A stretch of 64,000 bases of DNA from Clostridiales bacterium (lineage in GTDB: Bacteria > Bacillota > Clostridia > Saccharofermentanales > Saccharofermentanaceae): the NCBI GenBank assembly GCA_017620475.1, contig JAFZQI010000004.1, forward strand, positions 1 through 64,000, given 5' to 3'. The notes below the pieces were generated by a model. It searched no databases and was not told where the DNA came from. It saw only the letters and a list, made by a program, of their open reading frames with translations. The position numbers and the translations under genes were made by a program. Shown one piece after another: positions 1 to 7,995 of the stretch; the stretch's first letter is position 1, and the number at the start of each line of letters is the position of its first letter.

Positions 1-27
1 AAAGAGAAGAAAGAGAAGAAGAAATAG
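1..27 (+). CDS. 3' end of an upstream gene (partial), Lys/Glu-rich tail
   Basis: The first eight codons read K-E-K-K-E-K-K-K and are followed by two consecutive TAG stops. This looks like the lysine-rich carboxyl end of a protein whose body lies outside the window. Such tails occur elsewhere here (GlgB, GlgA). Too little is visible to name a function, and a chance open frame cannot be excluded. Confidence 0.35.
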   Translation, partial: KEKKEKKK

Positions 28-92
28 TAGTTCACAAGGTATCCCCTTTGGGATATAGTAAAATTATAACAAAACTATTGGAGGGTTGTATT

Positions 93-512
93 ATGTGGAA
101 AGATTTTAAAGCTTTTCTGATGAGAGGAAATGTTATCGATCTGGCAACAGCTGTAGTAATCGGCGCCGCTTTCGGCAAGATCGTTACGGCCCTTGTAGAT
201 AACATCATCATGCCTTGCATCGGCATGCTGACTGCAGGTGTCGATTTTGCGAACATGAAGTATGTTATGAAGGAAGGCACACTCGACTTGGCGACAGGTG
301 AGATTACAGGCGAAGTTGCAATCGGCTACGGTGTGCTGATCAATTCGATCATCCAGTTCATCATTATCGCTTTCGTGATCTTCCTTGTTATCCGTGCCAT
401 GAACAAGGCGAAGGACAAGTTCGCAAAGAAAGAAGAGGAAGCGGAAGAAGAGACACCAAAGGATATCGAACTTCTCACCGAGATCCGCGATCTTCTTAAG
501 AAGGACGCCTGA
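93..512 (+). CDS. mscL: Large-conductance mechanosensitive channel MscL
   Basis: A 139-residue protein matching the MscL family in length and order. The first transmembrane helix holds the family signature [19 protein letters not shown] (about residues 10-28), a periplasmic loop follows, a second hydrophobic helix lies near residues 89-108, and a charged Lys/Glu-rich cytoplasmic helix closes the protein. MscL opens under membrane tension to release solutes in hypo-osmotic shock. The ATG at 93 is chosen because GGAGGG sits just upstream at 80-85; an in-frame ATG at 48 has no ribosome binding site and would add unrelated residues. The gene stands alone and is followed by a hairpin terminator. 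Confidence 0.95.
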   Translation: MWKDFKAFLMRGNVIDLATAVVIGAAFGKIVTALVDNIIMPCIGMLTAGVDFANMKYVMKEGTLDLATGEITGEVAIGYGVLINSIIQFIIIAFVIFLVIRAMNKAKDKFAKKEEEAEEETPKDIELLTEIRDLLKKDA

Positions 513-543
513 TTCCTTTCTCAATGAAATAATGCAAAAGAAT

Positions 544-605
544 ACCCGCTTGCGGCTCGGACAGTTTGCTTGAAGCAATACCCGCCGCGAGCGGGTTTTC
601 TTTTT
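544..605 (+). terminator. Rho-independent terminator after mscL
   Basis: Two 13-base arms (544-556 and 584-596) pair with one wobble/mismatch around a long loop that contains its own small hairpin. The second arm runs straight into a T-rich tract. The position 30 bases after the mscL stop fits a terminator. Confidence 0.7.
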
Positions 606-733
606 GCAGGTAAACAAGAGTGGTTTTTGAGATTTCGATAATTCAAAGGCAATCTGTTTTCCCTTTAGGTTCAGTTGTTCATTTTGCCTAGGGAATGAGT
701 GGAAAGCGTTCATTTTCCTTGTCCTTTGACATG

Positions 734-762
734 TTGATTTTGTTAGGGGGCAAGACTATAAT
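734..762 (+). promoter_or_regulatory. Sigma-A-type promoter of the 2-oxoacid oxidoreductase operon
   Basis: TTGATT at 734-739 is separated by 17 bases from a perfect TATAAT at 757-762. The first gene begins 33 bases downstream with TCAGGAGG as ribosome binding site, so the leader is short and has no room for a riboswitch. Confidence 0.7.
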
Positions 763-795
763 TTGGGATACGCAATAATATATCAGGAGGAATAT

Positions 796-1002
796 ATGGC
801 TAAGGTATCTTTTCAAGAAGATCTGTGTAAGGGCTGCGGTCTGTGTGTATATGCCTGCCCGAAGAAGATCCTCGTGCTCGATAAAGAGCGTCTGAACAGC
901 AAAGGCTATCATCCTGCTTCCTGTACCGATCTTTCCCAGTGCGTCGGTTGCGCGTTCTGTGCAACGCAGTGCCCGGATTCTGTGATCACGGTAGAAAGGT
1001 AA
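796..1002 (+). CDS. korD: 2-oxoacid:ferredoxin oxidoreductase, ferredoxin (delta) subunit
   Basis: A 68-residue 2x[4Fe-4S] ferredoxin. Two complete CxxCxxCxxxCP motifs are visible: Cys 11, 14, 17, 21 and Cys 49, 52, 55, 59. It would pass electrons from the thiamine-diphosphate catalytic core to cytosolic ferredoxin. It is the first gene of a tight four-gene operon (nine-base gap to the next gene) in the order delta, alpha, beta, gamma, which is usual for the 2-oxoglutarate / 2-oxoisovalerate class of enzymes. The ATG at 796 follows TCAGGAGG at 783-790; the in-frame ATG at 763 has no such site. Confidence 0.9.
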   Translation: MAKVSFQEDLCKGCGLCVYACPKKILVLDKERLNSKGYHPASCTDLSQCVGCAFCATQCPDSVITVER

Positions 1003-1011
1003 GGTGGATGT

Positions 1012-2082
1012 ATGGCAAAGAGAGTATTGATGAAAGGTAATGAGGTAATCGCAGAAGCGGCGATCCGTGCAGGATGCCGTCATTATTTCGGTTACCCGAT
1101 CACTCCTCAGACTGAAGTCATGCACTACATGGCTCGTGAGATGGTCAAGCACGGCGGTACGTTTGTACAGGCCGAAAGTGAAGTCGCTGCTATCAACATG
1201 GTATATGGTGCGGCTGCTACAGGTGAGCGTGTTCTCACATCTTCCTCTTCTCCGGGAATTTCCCTGAAACAGGAAGGTATTTCCTATATCGCCGGTGCGG
1301 AGCTTCCGGCTGTTGTCGTAAATATCATGCGTGGCGGTCCGGGTCTTGGTGGTATCCTCCCGTCTCAGGGCGATTACTTCCAGGCAACTAAGGGCGGTGG
1401 ACACGGTGACTACAGAAACCTCGTTATTGCACCGGCTTCTGTTCAGGAACTGTATGAACTGACAGTAAAGGCTTTTGATCTTGCTGATCAGTACAGAATG
1501 GTTTGCATGATCCTCGGTGACGGTACCATCGGACAGATGATGGAGCCGGTTGCATTTAAAGAGCAGGAAGAGACTGTTGAAGTCGCTAAGCCTTGGGCCA
1601 CAACAGGTATGCATGGACGTCAGAAGCACAACACGATCACATCCATCTACATTGATCCGGATGATCTTGAGGCGAAGAACAGAGAACTTCAGGAGAAGTA
1701 TCGACAGATAGAGGAGAAGGAAGTCAGATTCGAATCCAGTAACCTCGACGATGCCGAGATCGTAATCGCAGCTTATGGCACATGCAGCCGTATCTGCAAG
1801 AATGTTATCCGTCAGGCTGCGGAACTGGGTATCAAGGTCGGTATGGTCCGTCCGATCACCCTGTGGCCTTTCCCGAGCAAGGAATTTGCACGTGTTGCAG
1901 ATATGCCGAGCGTAAAGGGATTCCTCGATGTGGAGCTTTCTTCCGGTCAGATGATCGAAGATGTCCGTCTTGCTGTGAACGGCAAGAAGCCGGTCTACTT
2001 CCATGGTCGTATGGGTGGTAACCTACCGACTCAGAAAGAGATCCTGGATGAGATCGTAAAGATTCATAAGGGGGAGATGTAA
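1012..2082 (+). CDS. korA: 2-oxoacid:ferredoxin oxidoreductase, alpha subunit (KorA/VorB type)
   Basis: A 356-residue alpha subunit of a 2-oxoacid:ferredoxin oxidoreductase, which oxidatively decarboxylates a 2-oxoacid to acyl-CoA, CO2 and reduced ferredoxin. The family's N-terminal pyrimidine-binding domain is recognisable: GNEVIAEAAIRAGCRHYFGY followed by PITPQTE, a conserved ESE, and the S-S-S-P-G-I-S-L stretch. The C-terminal half has the transketolase C-terminal type fold. Sequence style resembles 3-methyl-2-oxobutanoate (VorB) and 2-oxoglutarate (KorA) subunits; the substrate cannot be settled by eye. It is co-transcribed with its partners with gaps of one to nine bases. Confidence 0.9.
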   Translation: MAKRVLMKGNEVIAEAAIRAGCRHYFGYPITPQTEVMHYMAREMVKHGGTFVQAESEVAAINMVYGAAATGERVLTSSSSPGISLKQEGISYIAGAELPAVVVNIMRGGPGLGGILPSQGDYFQATKGGGHGDYRNLVIAPASVQELYELTVKAFDLADQYRMVCMILGDGTIGQMMEPVAFKEQEETVEVAKPWATTGMHGRQKHNTITSIYIDPDDLEAKNRELQEKYRQIEEKEVRFESSNLDDAEIVIAAYGTCSRICKNVIRQAAELGIKVGMVRPITLWPFPSKEFARVADMPSVKGFLDVELSSGQMIEDVRLAVNGKKPVYFHGRMGGNLPTQKEILDEIVKIHKGEM

Positions 2083-2083
2083 G

Positions 2084-2830
2084 ATGGCAGTTGTATTTCA
2101 GAAAACAAAAGGTCTGACCGATAAGCCGTTCCATTACTGCCCGGGTTGTATGCACGGTATCATTCACCGCCTGATCGCGGAAGTGATGGAGGAGATGGAT
2201 ATCATCGACAAGACCATCGGTGTGGCATCGGTTGGATGCACATACAATAACTATGACTATTTTTCCTGTGATATGGTACAGGCTGCTCACGGACGTGCTC
2301 CGGCGGTTGCCACCGGTATCAAGCGCTGCAAGCCTGAGGAAATGGTATTCACTTATCAGGGTGACGGTGACCTCGCTTCCATCGGTACAGCAGAGATCGT
2401 TCATGCAGCTGCCCGTGGTGAGAAGATCTGCACATTCTTCGTAAACAATGCTGTTTACGGTATGACTTCCGGTCAGATGGCTCCGACAACGCTCCTCGGT
2501 CAGGTCACAACGACCTCTCCTTTGGGACGTGATGCCGAGACACGCGGTTATCCTATCAACGTCAGCGAGATGCTTTCAACTCTGACCGGTGCGGTTTATA
2601 TCGAGCGTGTAGCACTCTTTGATTACAAGCATATCCAGGAAGCAAAGAAGGCGATTGCCAAGGCATTCCGTGTACAGCAGCAGGGCCTTGGTTTTGCGAT
2701 GGTTGAGTTCCTTTCCACTTGCCCGACAAACTGGGGCAAGGAGCCGATCGAGGCTTTGGAATGGTGCAAAGAGAAGATGGTTCCGCAGTATCCGCTGGGC
2801 GTCTTCAAGGGCAAGGATCTGGAGGTGTAA
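2084..2830 (+). CDS. korB: 2-oxoacid:ferredoxin oxidoreductase, beta subunit (TPP binding)
   Basis: A 248-residue thiamine-diphosphate subunit. CPGCMHG near residues 19-25 is the characteristic beta-subunit start. The TPP/Mg motif runs from GDGD (residues 93-96) to the paired Asn at 121-122. Together with the alpha subunit it forms the active site. It starts one base after the korA stop, so translation is probably coupled. The alternative assignments (2-oxoglutarate, branched 2-oxoacid) share this architecture. Confidence 0.9.
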   Translation: MAVVFQKTKGLTDKPFHYCPGCMHGIIHRLIAEVMEEMDIIDKTIGVASVGCTYNNYDYFSCDMVQAAHGRAPAVATGIKRCKPEEMVFTYQGDGDLASIGTAEIVHAAARGEKICTFFVNNAVYGMTSGQMAPTTLLGQVTTTSPLGRDAETRGYPINVSEMLSTLTGAVYIERVALFDYKHIQEAKKAIAKAFRVQQQGLGFAMVEFLSTCPTNWGKEPIEALEWCKEKMVPQYPLGVFKGKDLEV

Positions 2831-2834
2831 TGAT

Positions 2835-3377
2835 ATGATCGATTTTTCTATTATTCTTGCCGGATTCGGTGGCCAGGGCGTCCTTTCTGCAGGTAAAATG
2901 GCTGCGGAGTCTGCCTTGATCGAGGGAAAGGAAGTATCCTGGTTTCCGTCCTATGGTCCGGAAATGCGTGGTGGTACTGCAAACTGCTCTGTGGTTATCT
3001 CCGATGAGCCGATCGGATCTCCGGTCATCAATGAGCCGGATGTCCTGATCGCACTGAACCAGCCGTCTCTCGAGAAATTCGAGGACACACTGAAGCCGGG
3101 CGGAATCATCATCATTGACTCTTCGCTCGTGAAGGTTTCTCCGAAGCGCACAGATATCCGCTTCATTCCGATCAACTCTTCCGAGATTGCATCTGAGCTG
3201 GGCTCCATGGCGTATGCGACGATCGTGCTTCTGGGCTGTGTTTCCGCTGCGACCGGTGCTTTTACCAGAGATTCTTTTGAAAAAGCACTGTATGATGTAC
3301 TTCCGGAGAGAAGACATCACATGATCCCGAACAACCTCAATGCCTTCGATAAGGGAGCGGAGTTCGCGAAACAGTGA
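2835..3377 (+). CDS. korC: 2-oxoacid:ferredoxin oxidoreductase, gamma subunit
   Basis: A 180-residue gamma subunit, the usual size. The N-terminus contains GFGGQGVLSAGK, the family's glycine-rich motif, and then the typical WFPSYGPEMRGGTANC segment. The open frame extends upstream to 2619 inside korB, but the ATG at 2835 gives the family's normal N-terminus and follows GGAGGTG at the korB end. It is the last gene of the operon; a strong terminator lies about 90 bases downstream. Confidence 0.92.
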   Translation: MIDFSIILAGFGGQGVLSAGKMAAESALIEGKEVSWFPSYGPEMRGGTANCSVVISDEPIGSPVINEPDVLIALNQPSLEKFEDTLKPGGIIIIDSSLVKVSPKRTDIRFIPINSSEIASELGSMAYATIVLLGCVSAATGAFTRDSFEKALYDVLPERRHHMIPNNLNAFDKGAEFAKQ

Positions 3378-3463
3378 TATCTCGGCGGTTGCCCGAGTTA
3401 TTAACAAAATTTTAACAAACGCCTGATAAGTTGATATTTTAGGGATGTTTTGTGACATGTAAT

Positions 3464-3496
3464 AAAAGAGAGCCGAGTAATCGGCTCTCTTTTGTT
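3464..3496 (+). terminator. Rho-independent terminator after korC
   Basis: A perfect 13-base stem (3464-3476 with 3481-3493) and a GTAA loop; the A-rich and T-rich ends pair, giving a T-tract on each strand. It separates the oxidoreductase operon from the glycogen operon. Confidence 0.9.
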
Positions 3497-3588
3497 AAAA
3501 ATGCTAGGAAGAACGGAAAGATTGCGATATAATAAGTTAAATGAATCTTTGTGGGCTGTTTATGCCTGCGGCAGTAGGAGACAAGTAC

Positions 3589-5583
3589 ATGGATCAAGCT
3601 TATCTTTTCAATACGGGAAAGGATTATAAGAGCTATAACTATCTTGGTTCGAGACCGTATCAGAACCAGGATGGCGAGAAGGGCTTCCTTTTCCGTGTCT
3701 GGGCGCCTAATGCTAAGACTGTAAGTGTCGTTGGAGATTTTAATGATTGGAATCCTGAAGCGTACTACATGAACCGCATTGGGAATTCCGGTATTTGGGA
3801 AGCGTACATCAAAGGTGCCAAGCAATGGGACCGGTATAAATACCATATTTACGGAGCAGATGGAAGTGAAATGAATAAAGTCGATCCGTATGCCCGGCAT
3901 TGCGAAACACGGCCTGCAGATGCCTCGATCCTTTATGATCCTAACGATTATACCTGGCATGATGACGCATTTACGAGTAAACGCGTGCACGCATGTTCAC
4001 CCCGTCCGATCTCGATTTATGAAGTGCATCTCGGTTCGTGGAAACGCCACGAAGACGGGAATTTCATGAACTATAGAGAGATAGCCAAAGATCTGGCGAA
4101 GTACTGTAAAAAAATGGGGTACACGCATGTTGAACTCATGCCGATACTTGAGCATCCGTTGGATGATTCCTGGGGATATCAGGTCATCTGTTACTATGCA
4201 GTAACCAGCCGTTTCGGAACACCGGCGGACTTTAAATTCTTTGTTGATCACCTTCATAAGAACGGGATCGCCATCATCCTTGACTGGGTACCGGCGCATT
4301 TCCCGAAGAATACGGAAGGTCTTGTACGGTTTGACGGGTCTGCATGCTATGAGTATAAGGATCCGCGAATCGGTGAGCATAAGGAATGGGGTACATTCGT
4401 ATTTGACTACGCAAAAGCGGAAGTGCAGTCTTTCCTGATTTCCAATGCCGTATTCTGGATCGAAGAGTTCCATCTTGACGGTATCCGTATGGATGCGGTA
4501 TCAAGTATGCTCTACCGTGATTACGGCAGGACGGAGTATATTCCGAATATTTACGGCGGCACAGATAACCTCGAAGCAATCGACTTTATCCGAAACTTGA
4601 ATACGATCATGTCTGAGAATTATCCGTATGTCATGATGATTGCCGAAGAATCAACGGCCTGGCCGAAGGTCTCCCATCCGGTCAACGATGGCGGTCTGGG
4701 TTTCACGCACAAGTGGAACATGGGCTGGATGCACGATACGCTTGACTATTTCCAGACGGATTCGTATGCCAGAGAATGGCATCACGACCAGTTCTGTTTC
4801 TCCATGATGTATGCATTCTCGGAGAATTTCATCTTGAGTTTGTCTCACGATGAAGTGGTTCACGGAAAGAAGAGTCTTATCGATAAGATGCCGGGCGACA
4901 ACTGGAGAAAGTTTGCCAATCTCCGTTTGATGTTTATGTACATGATGGCTCATCCGGGTGCGAAATTGAACTTCATGGGTTCTGAATTCGGACAGTTTAT
5001 CGAGTGGCGTTTCTATGAGCAGCTGGAGTGGTTCATGCTCCAGTATGAATCTCACAAACTTCTGCAGGATTATGTGGCGGACTTGAATCATTTCTATATC
5101 AAGAATGCGCAGTTCTGGCAGGATGATCATTCCTGGGGCGGTTTTGAGTGGGTCGATGCATCCGATGTGAAGAATAACGTGTTTGTATTTAAGCGTAAGG
5201 GTGTCGCCAATCAGGAGGATATTTACGTGGCGCTGAACATGGTGCCGGTTCCGCTCGAGAACTATAACATCGGTGTAACGGAGAGCGGCAGATATAAGAT
5301 CCTCATGAACACCGATGATATGAAGTACGGCGGATCCGGATATCCGGATGGCACAGACAGTAAGGGTACATTTAAGACTGTTGATGAAGGCTGGAACGGT
5401 AAACCGTGCCATATCTCTGTCAATCTCCCGCCACTTGGTGGTATCTACTTCCAGAAGGTGAAGTCACCGGCGAAGAAGACTTCGGAGAAGCCGGCGGAGA
5501 AAACGGACGTGAAGAAAACGACCGTGAAGAAACCGACCACATCCAGGACAACGAGAACAACGAAGAAAAAAGAGAATAAATAA
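3589..5583 (+). CDS. glgB: 1,4-alpha-glucan branching enzyme with Lys-rich tail
   Basis: Forms alpha-1,6 branches in glycogen. A CBM48 domain is seen near residues 30-90 (FRVWAPNAKTVSVVGDFNDW). The GH13 barrel keeps the catalytic residues: Asp in GIRMDA, Glu in IAEEST, Asp in SHDEVVHGKKS. From about residue 625 to 664 there is an added tail of Lys, Thr, Pro and Glu, absent from ordinary GlgB. I start at 3589 because TAGGAG lies eight bases upstream; the frame is open from 3541, but the ATGs at 3541 and 3562 lack a ribosome binding site. First gene of the glycogen operon; glgC follows after 15 bases. Confidence 0.95.
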   Translation: MDQAYLFNTGKDYKSYNYLGSRPYQNQDGEKGFLFRVWAPNAKTVSVVGDFNDWNPEAYYMNRIGNSGIWEAYIKGAKQWDRYKYHIYGADGSEMNKVDPYARHCETRPADASILYDPNDYTWHDDAFTSKRVHACSPRPISIYEVHLGSWKRHEDGNFMNYREIAKDLAKYCKKMGYTHVELMPILEHPLDDSWGYQVICYYAVTSRFGTPADFKFFVDHLHKNGIAIILDWVPAHFPKNTEGLVRFDGSACYEYKDPRIGEHKEWGTFVFDYAKAEVQSFLISNAVFWIEEFHLDGIRMDAVSSMLYRDYGRTEYIPNIYGGTDNLEAIDFIRNLNTIMSENYPYVMMIAEESTAWPKVSHPVNDGGLGFTHKWNMGWMHDTLDYFQTDSYAREWHHDQFCFSMMYAFSENFILSLSHDEVVHGKKSLIDKMPGDNWRKFANLRLMFMYMMAHPGAKLNFMGSEFGQFIEWRFYEQLEWFMLQYESHKLLQDYVADLNHFYIKNAQFWQDDHSWGGFEWVDASDVKNNVFVFKRKGVANQEDIYVALNMVPVPLENYNIGVTESGRYKILMNTDDMKYGGSGYPDGTDSKGTFKTVDEGWNGKPCHISVNLPPLGGIYFQKVKSPAKKTSEKPAEKTDVKKTTVKKPTTSRTTRTTKKKENK

Positions 5584-5598
5584 ACGGAGGTTCTAATT

Positions 5599-6861
5599 AT
5601 GGCGAAAGCGCAAGTAGTCGCAATGATATTGGCAGGAGGACAAGGGTCCAGACTGGGCGTGCTGACAAAGAATATTGCCAAGCCGGCCGTACCTTTTGGC
5701 AGCCGTTACCGCATCATCGATTTCCCTCTTTCCAATTGTGCGAATTCAGGAATTGAAACGGTAGGCGTGTTGACTCAGTATCAGCCGTTGGCACTGAATA
5801 CATATATCGGTAACGGTCATCCGTGGGATCTGGACAGAAATAACGGCGGCGCGTTTATTCTTCCGCCTTTCCAGAAGACCGGAAAGAGCGACTGGTACAA
5901 GGGCACGGCCAATGCTATTTATCAGAACCGTGATTTTATTGATGATTGCGAACCGAAGTATGTGCTGATCCTTTCCGGTGACCACATCTATAAAATGAAT
6001 TATGCGGAGATGCTCCGTCAGCATATCGCAAATGAAGCGGATGCAACTCTGGCGGTGCTCGAAGTTCCGTGGGAGGAAGCTTCCCGATTCGGTATCCTCA
6101 ATACCAAGGAGGGTACGGATGTTATTACCGAATTCGTTGAAAAGCCGGCCAAGCCGGAAAGCAATCTGGCTTCCATGGGCGTTTACATCTTTACTTGGGA
6201 TGTTCTTCGTGCCGCGCTGATCAAGGATGAGGAAGATCCGAAATCGAATAATGACTTCGGTAAGAATATCGTTCCCATGCTGCTTGATCAGGGTAATAAG
6301 CTTTGCGCATACCGCTTCTCCGGTTACTGGAAAGATGTCGGAACGATCTCATCACTTTGGGAGTCCAATATGGATATTTTGGATCGGCCTCATGAAATCA
6401 ATCTCATTGACCGTTCCTGGAGAATCTACAGCCGTAACCCGGTTAAGCCGTCACAGTTCCTGGGGGACAGTGCAGAAGTCCGTGGGTCGGCACTTACGGA
6501 TGGCTGCCAGATCTTCGGCTCGGTTCAGCACTCTGTTCTTTCGAACTCCGTTACCGTTGAGAAAGGTGCTGTCGTGAAGGATTGCGTTCTTTTCCCTGGT
6601 GTAACGGTTAAAGCCGGAGCACATTTGAACCGTTGTATCGTCGCTTCCGGTACGATCATCGGAGAGAATGTAAAAGCCGGTTCGGATGTGAAGGGGAAGA
6701 GCCCGTATCTGAATGAGAAGATCTGCCAGGAAGGTATCGTTGTGATCGAGGGCGGGCTCCGCATCAAGGATAACGCCGTGATCCCTGCCAATTGTCAGGT
6801 TGATAAAGATATTAGTGTATCGGCGAAAGACAATGTGATTGAAGAAGTCTTTCGGGTATGA
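5599..6861 (+). CDS. glgC: Glucose-1-phosphate adenylyltransferase, catalytic subunit
   Basis: Makes ADP-glucose from glucose-1-phosphate and ATP, the committed step of glycogen synthesis. The nucleotide-binding loop [13 protein letters not shown] is near residues 12-24, followed by [27 protein letters not shown] and the [11 protein letters not shown] segment match the active site, and the C-terminal third is a left-handed beta-helix. Length (420) is slightly above typical GlgC. It pairs with GlgD encoded next (21-base gap). Confidence 0.96.
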   Translation: MAKAQVVAMILAGGQGSRLGVLTKNIAKPAVPFGSRYRIIDFPLSNCANSGIETVGVLTQYQPLALNTYIGNGHPWDLDRNNGGAFILPPFQKTGKSDWYKGTANAIYQNRDFIDDCEPKYVLILSGDHIYKMNYAEMLRQHIANEADATLAVLEVPWEEASRFGILNTKEGTDVITEFVEKPAKPESNLASMGVYIFTWDVLRAALIKDEEDPKSNNDFGKNIVPMLLDQGNKLCAYRFSGYWKDVGTISSLWESNMDILDRPHEINLIDRSWRIYSRNPVKPSQFLGDSAEVRGSALTDGCQIFGSVQHSVLSNSVTVEKGAVVKDCVLFPGVTVKAGAHLNRCIVASGTIIGENVKAGSDVKGKSPYLNEKICQEGIVVIEGGLRIKDNAVIPANCQVDKDISVSAKDNVIEEVFRV

Positions 6862-6882
6862 CGCAGTTGGGAGGAATGAATA

Positions 6883-7995
6883 ATGTTTATTGATGCAATG
6901 GGTTTGATCCTTGGTGATAACAAAAAGATTACGCTGGGTGAGCTTTCCAAGCCGAGAGCGCTCTCCGCTATTCCGTTTGGCGGAAGATACCGTATTATTG
7001 ATTACATGCTTTCCAACATGGTGAACTCCGGAATCAAGAATATCGGTATCCATACTTACACGAAATACAAGTCCCTGATGGACCATCTTGGAACGGGTTC
7101 CTCCTGGGATCTCGACAGAAAGAACTCCGGCGGACTTCATATCCTGCCTCCGTATGTTAACTCGGAAGCGACATCAGTACAGGGTGATGAAGAGATGGCC
7201 GGTCTTCTGGATTTTGTCCGTTCCAGCAAGGCGTCTTATGTAATCATGGCGGCAAGTAATGTTATCCTCAACACGACTTTTACGGATTTTGTTGAAGACT
7301 TCAAGGCTTGCGGTGCGGATATTTCCGTTATGTACAATCGTGACGGCACGAAGTTCGGCGGACCGAACTACATCCTGGACGTGGATAGAAGAGGCTGGGT
7401 CAAGGATATGCTTTTCAATCCTGAGAAGAGTTCCTTTACTAAGAGCAGCATGGGTATCATCGTTCTTAGAAGAGAGCTCCTAATTGACCTGATTGCGGAG
7501 ATGATGGCGCGTGGTACGAATCATGTGGGTATTCACTCTTTCGTAAAGAAATACGATACGCTACGTGTTCATGCTTACGAGTACAAGGGCCTGGTTCTCC
7601 GGATCAATAATGTTCAGTCCTATTTCAATTCATCAATGATGCTTCTTAACAATCAGATCCGTGCCGAACTTTTCTGGAATGGCATGCCGATCTTTACTAA
7701 GGTCAAGGATGAAGCGCCGACACTCTATTCGGATGATTGTAAGGTAACAGATGCCATCGTTTCTGATGGTTGCCGGATCTCCGGTACGGTTACCGAATCG
7801 ATCCTGTTCCGTGGAGTCGCGGTATCAAAGAATTGTACGATCAAGAATTGCGTAATCATGCAGGATGTGCATATCTCCGATAACTGTTATCTTGAGAATG
7901 TTATCCTTGATAAGAATTCTGTGGTCCGTCCGGGTATCAAACTTGTAGGACACAAGGACTATCCGGTCGTGATCGGTAAAGGAGCAATCGTATGA
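6883..7995 (+). CDS. glgD: Glucose-1-phosphate adenylyltransferase, regulatory subunit GlgD
   Basis: A 370-residue paralogue of GlgC. The start (MGLILGDNKKITLGELSKPR) lacks the GGxGxRL nucleotide loop, as is normal for GlgD, while the IPFGGRYRIIDYMLSNMVNSG core and the C-terminal beta-helix are kept. In Firmicutes GlgD associates with GlgC and modulates its activity. GAGG lies upstream of the ATG. The stop overlaps the glgA start by four bases (ATGA), implying translational coupling. Confidence 0.95.
   Translation: MFIDAMGLILGDNKKITLGELSKPRALSAIPFGGRYRIIDYMLSNMVNSGIKNIGIHTYTKYKSLMDHLGTGSSWDLDRKNSGGLHILPPYVNSEATSVQGDEEMAGLLDFVRSSKASYVIMAASNVILNTTFTDFVEDFKACGADISVMYNRDGTKFGGPNYILDVDRRGWVKDMLFNPEKSSFTKSSMGIIVLRRELLIDLIAEMMARGTNHVGIHSFVKKYDTLRVHAYEYKGLVLRINNVQSYFNSSMMLLNNQIRAELFWNGMPIFTKVKDEAPTLYSDDCKVTDAIVSDGCRISGTVTESILFRGVAVSKNCTIKNCVIMQDVHISDNCYLENVILDKNSVVRPGIKLVGHKDYPVVIGKGAIV

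Noticed and set aside
688-2004. Minus-strand ORF of 438 codons opposite korD/korA
   Set aside because: The plus strand holds a textbook operon with iron-sulfur and TPP motifs.
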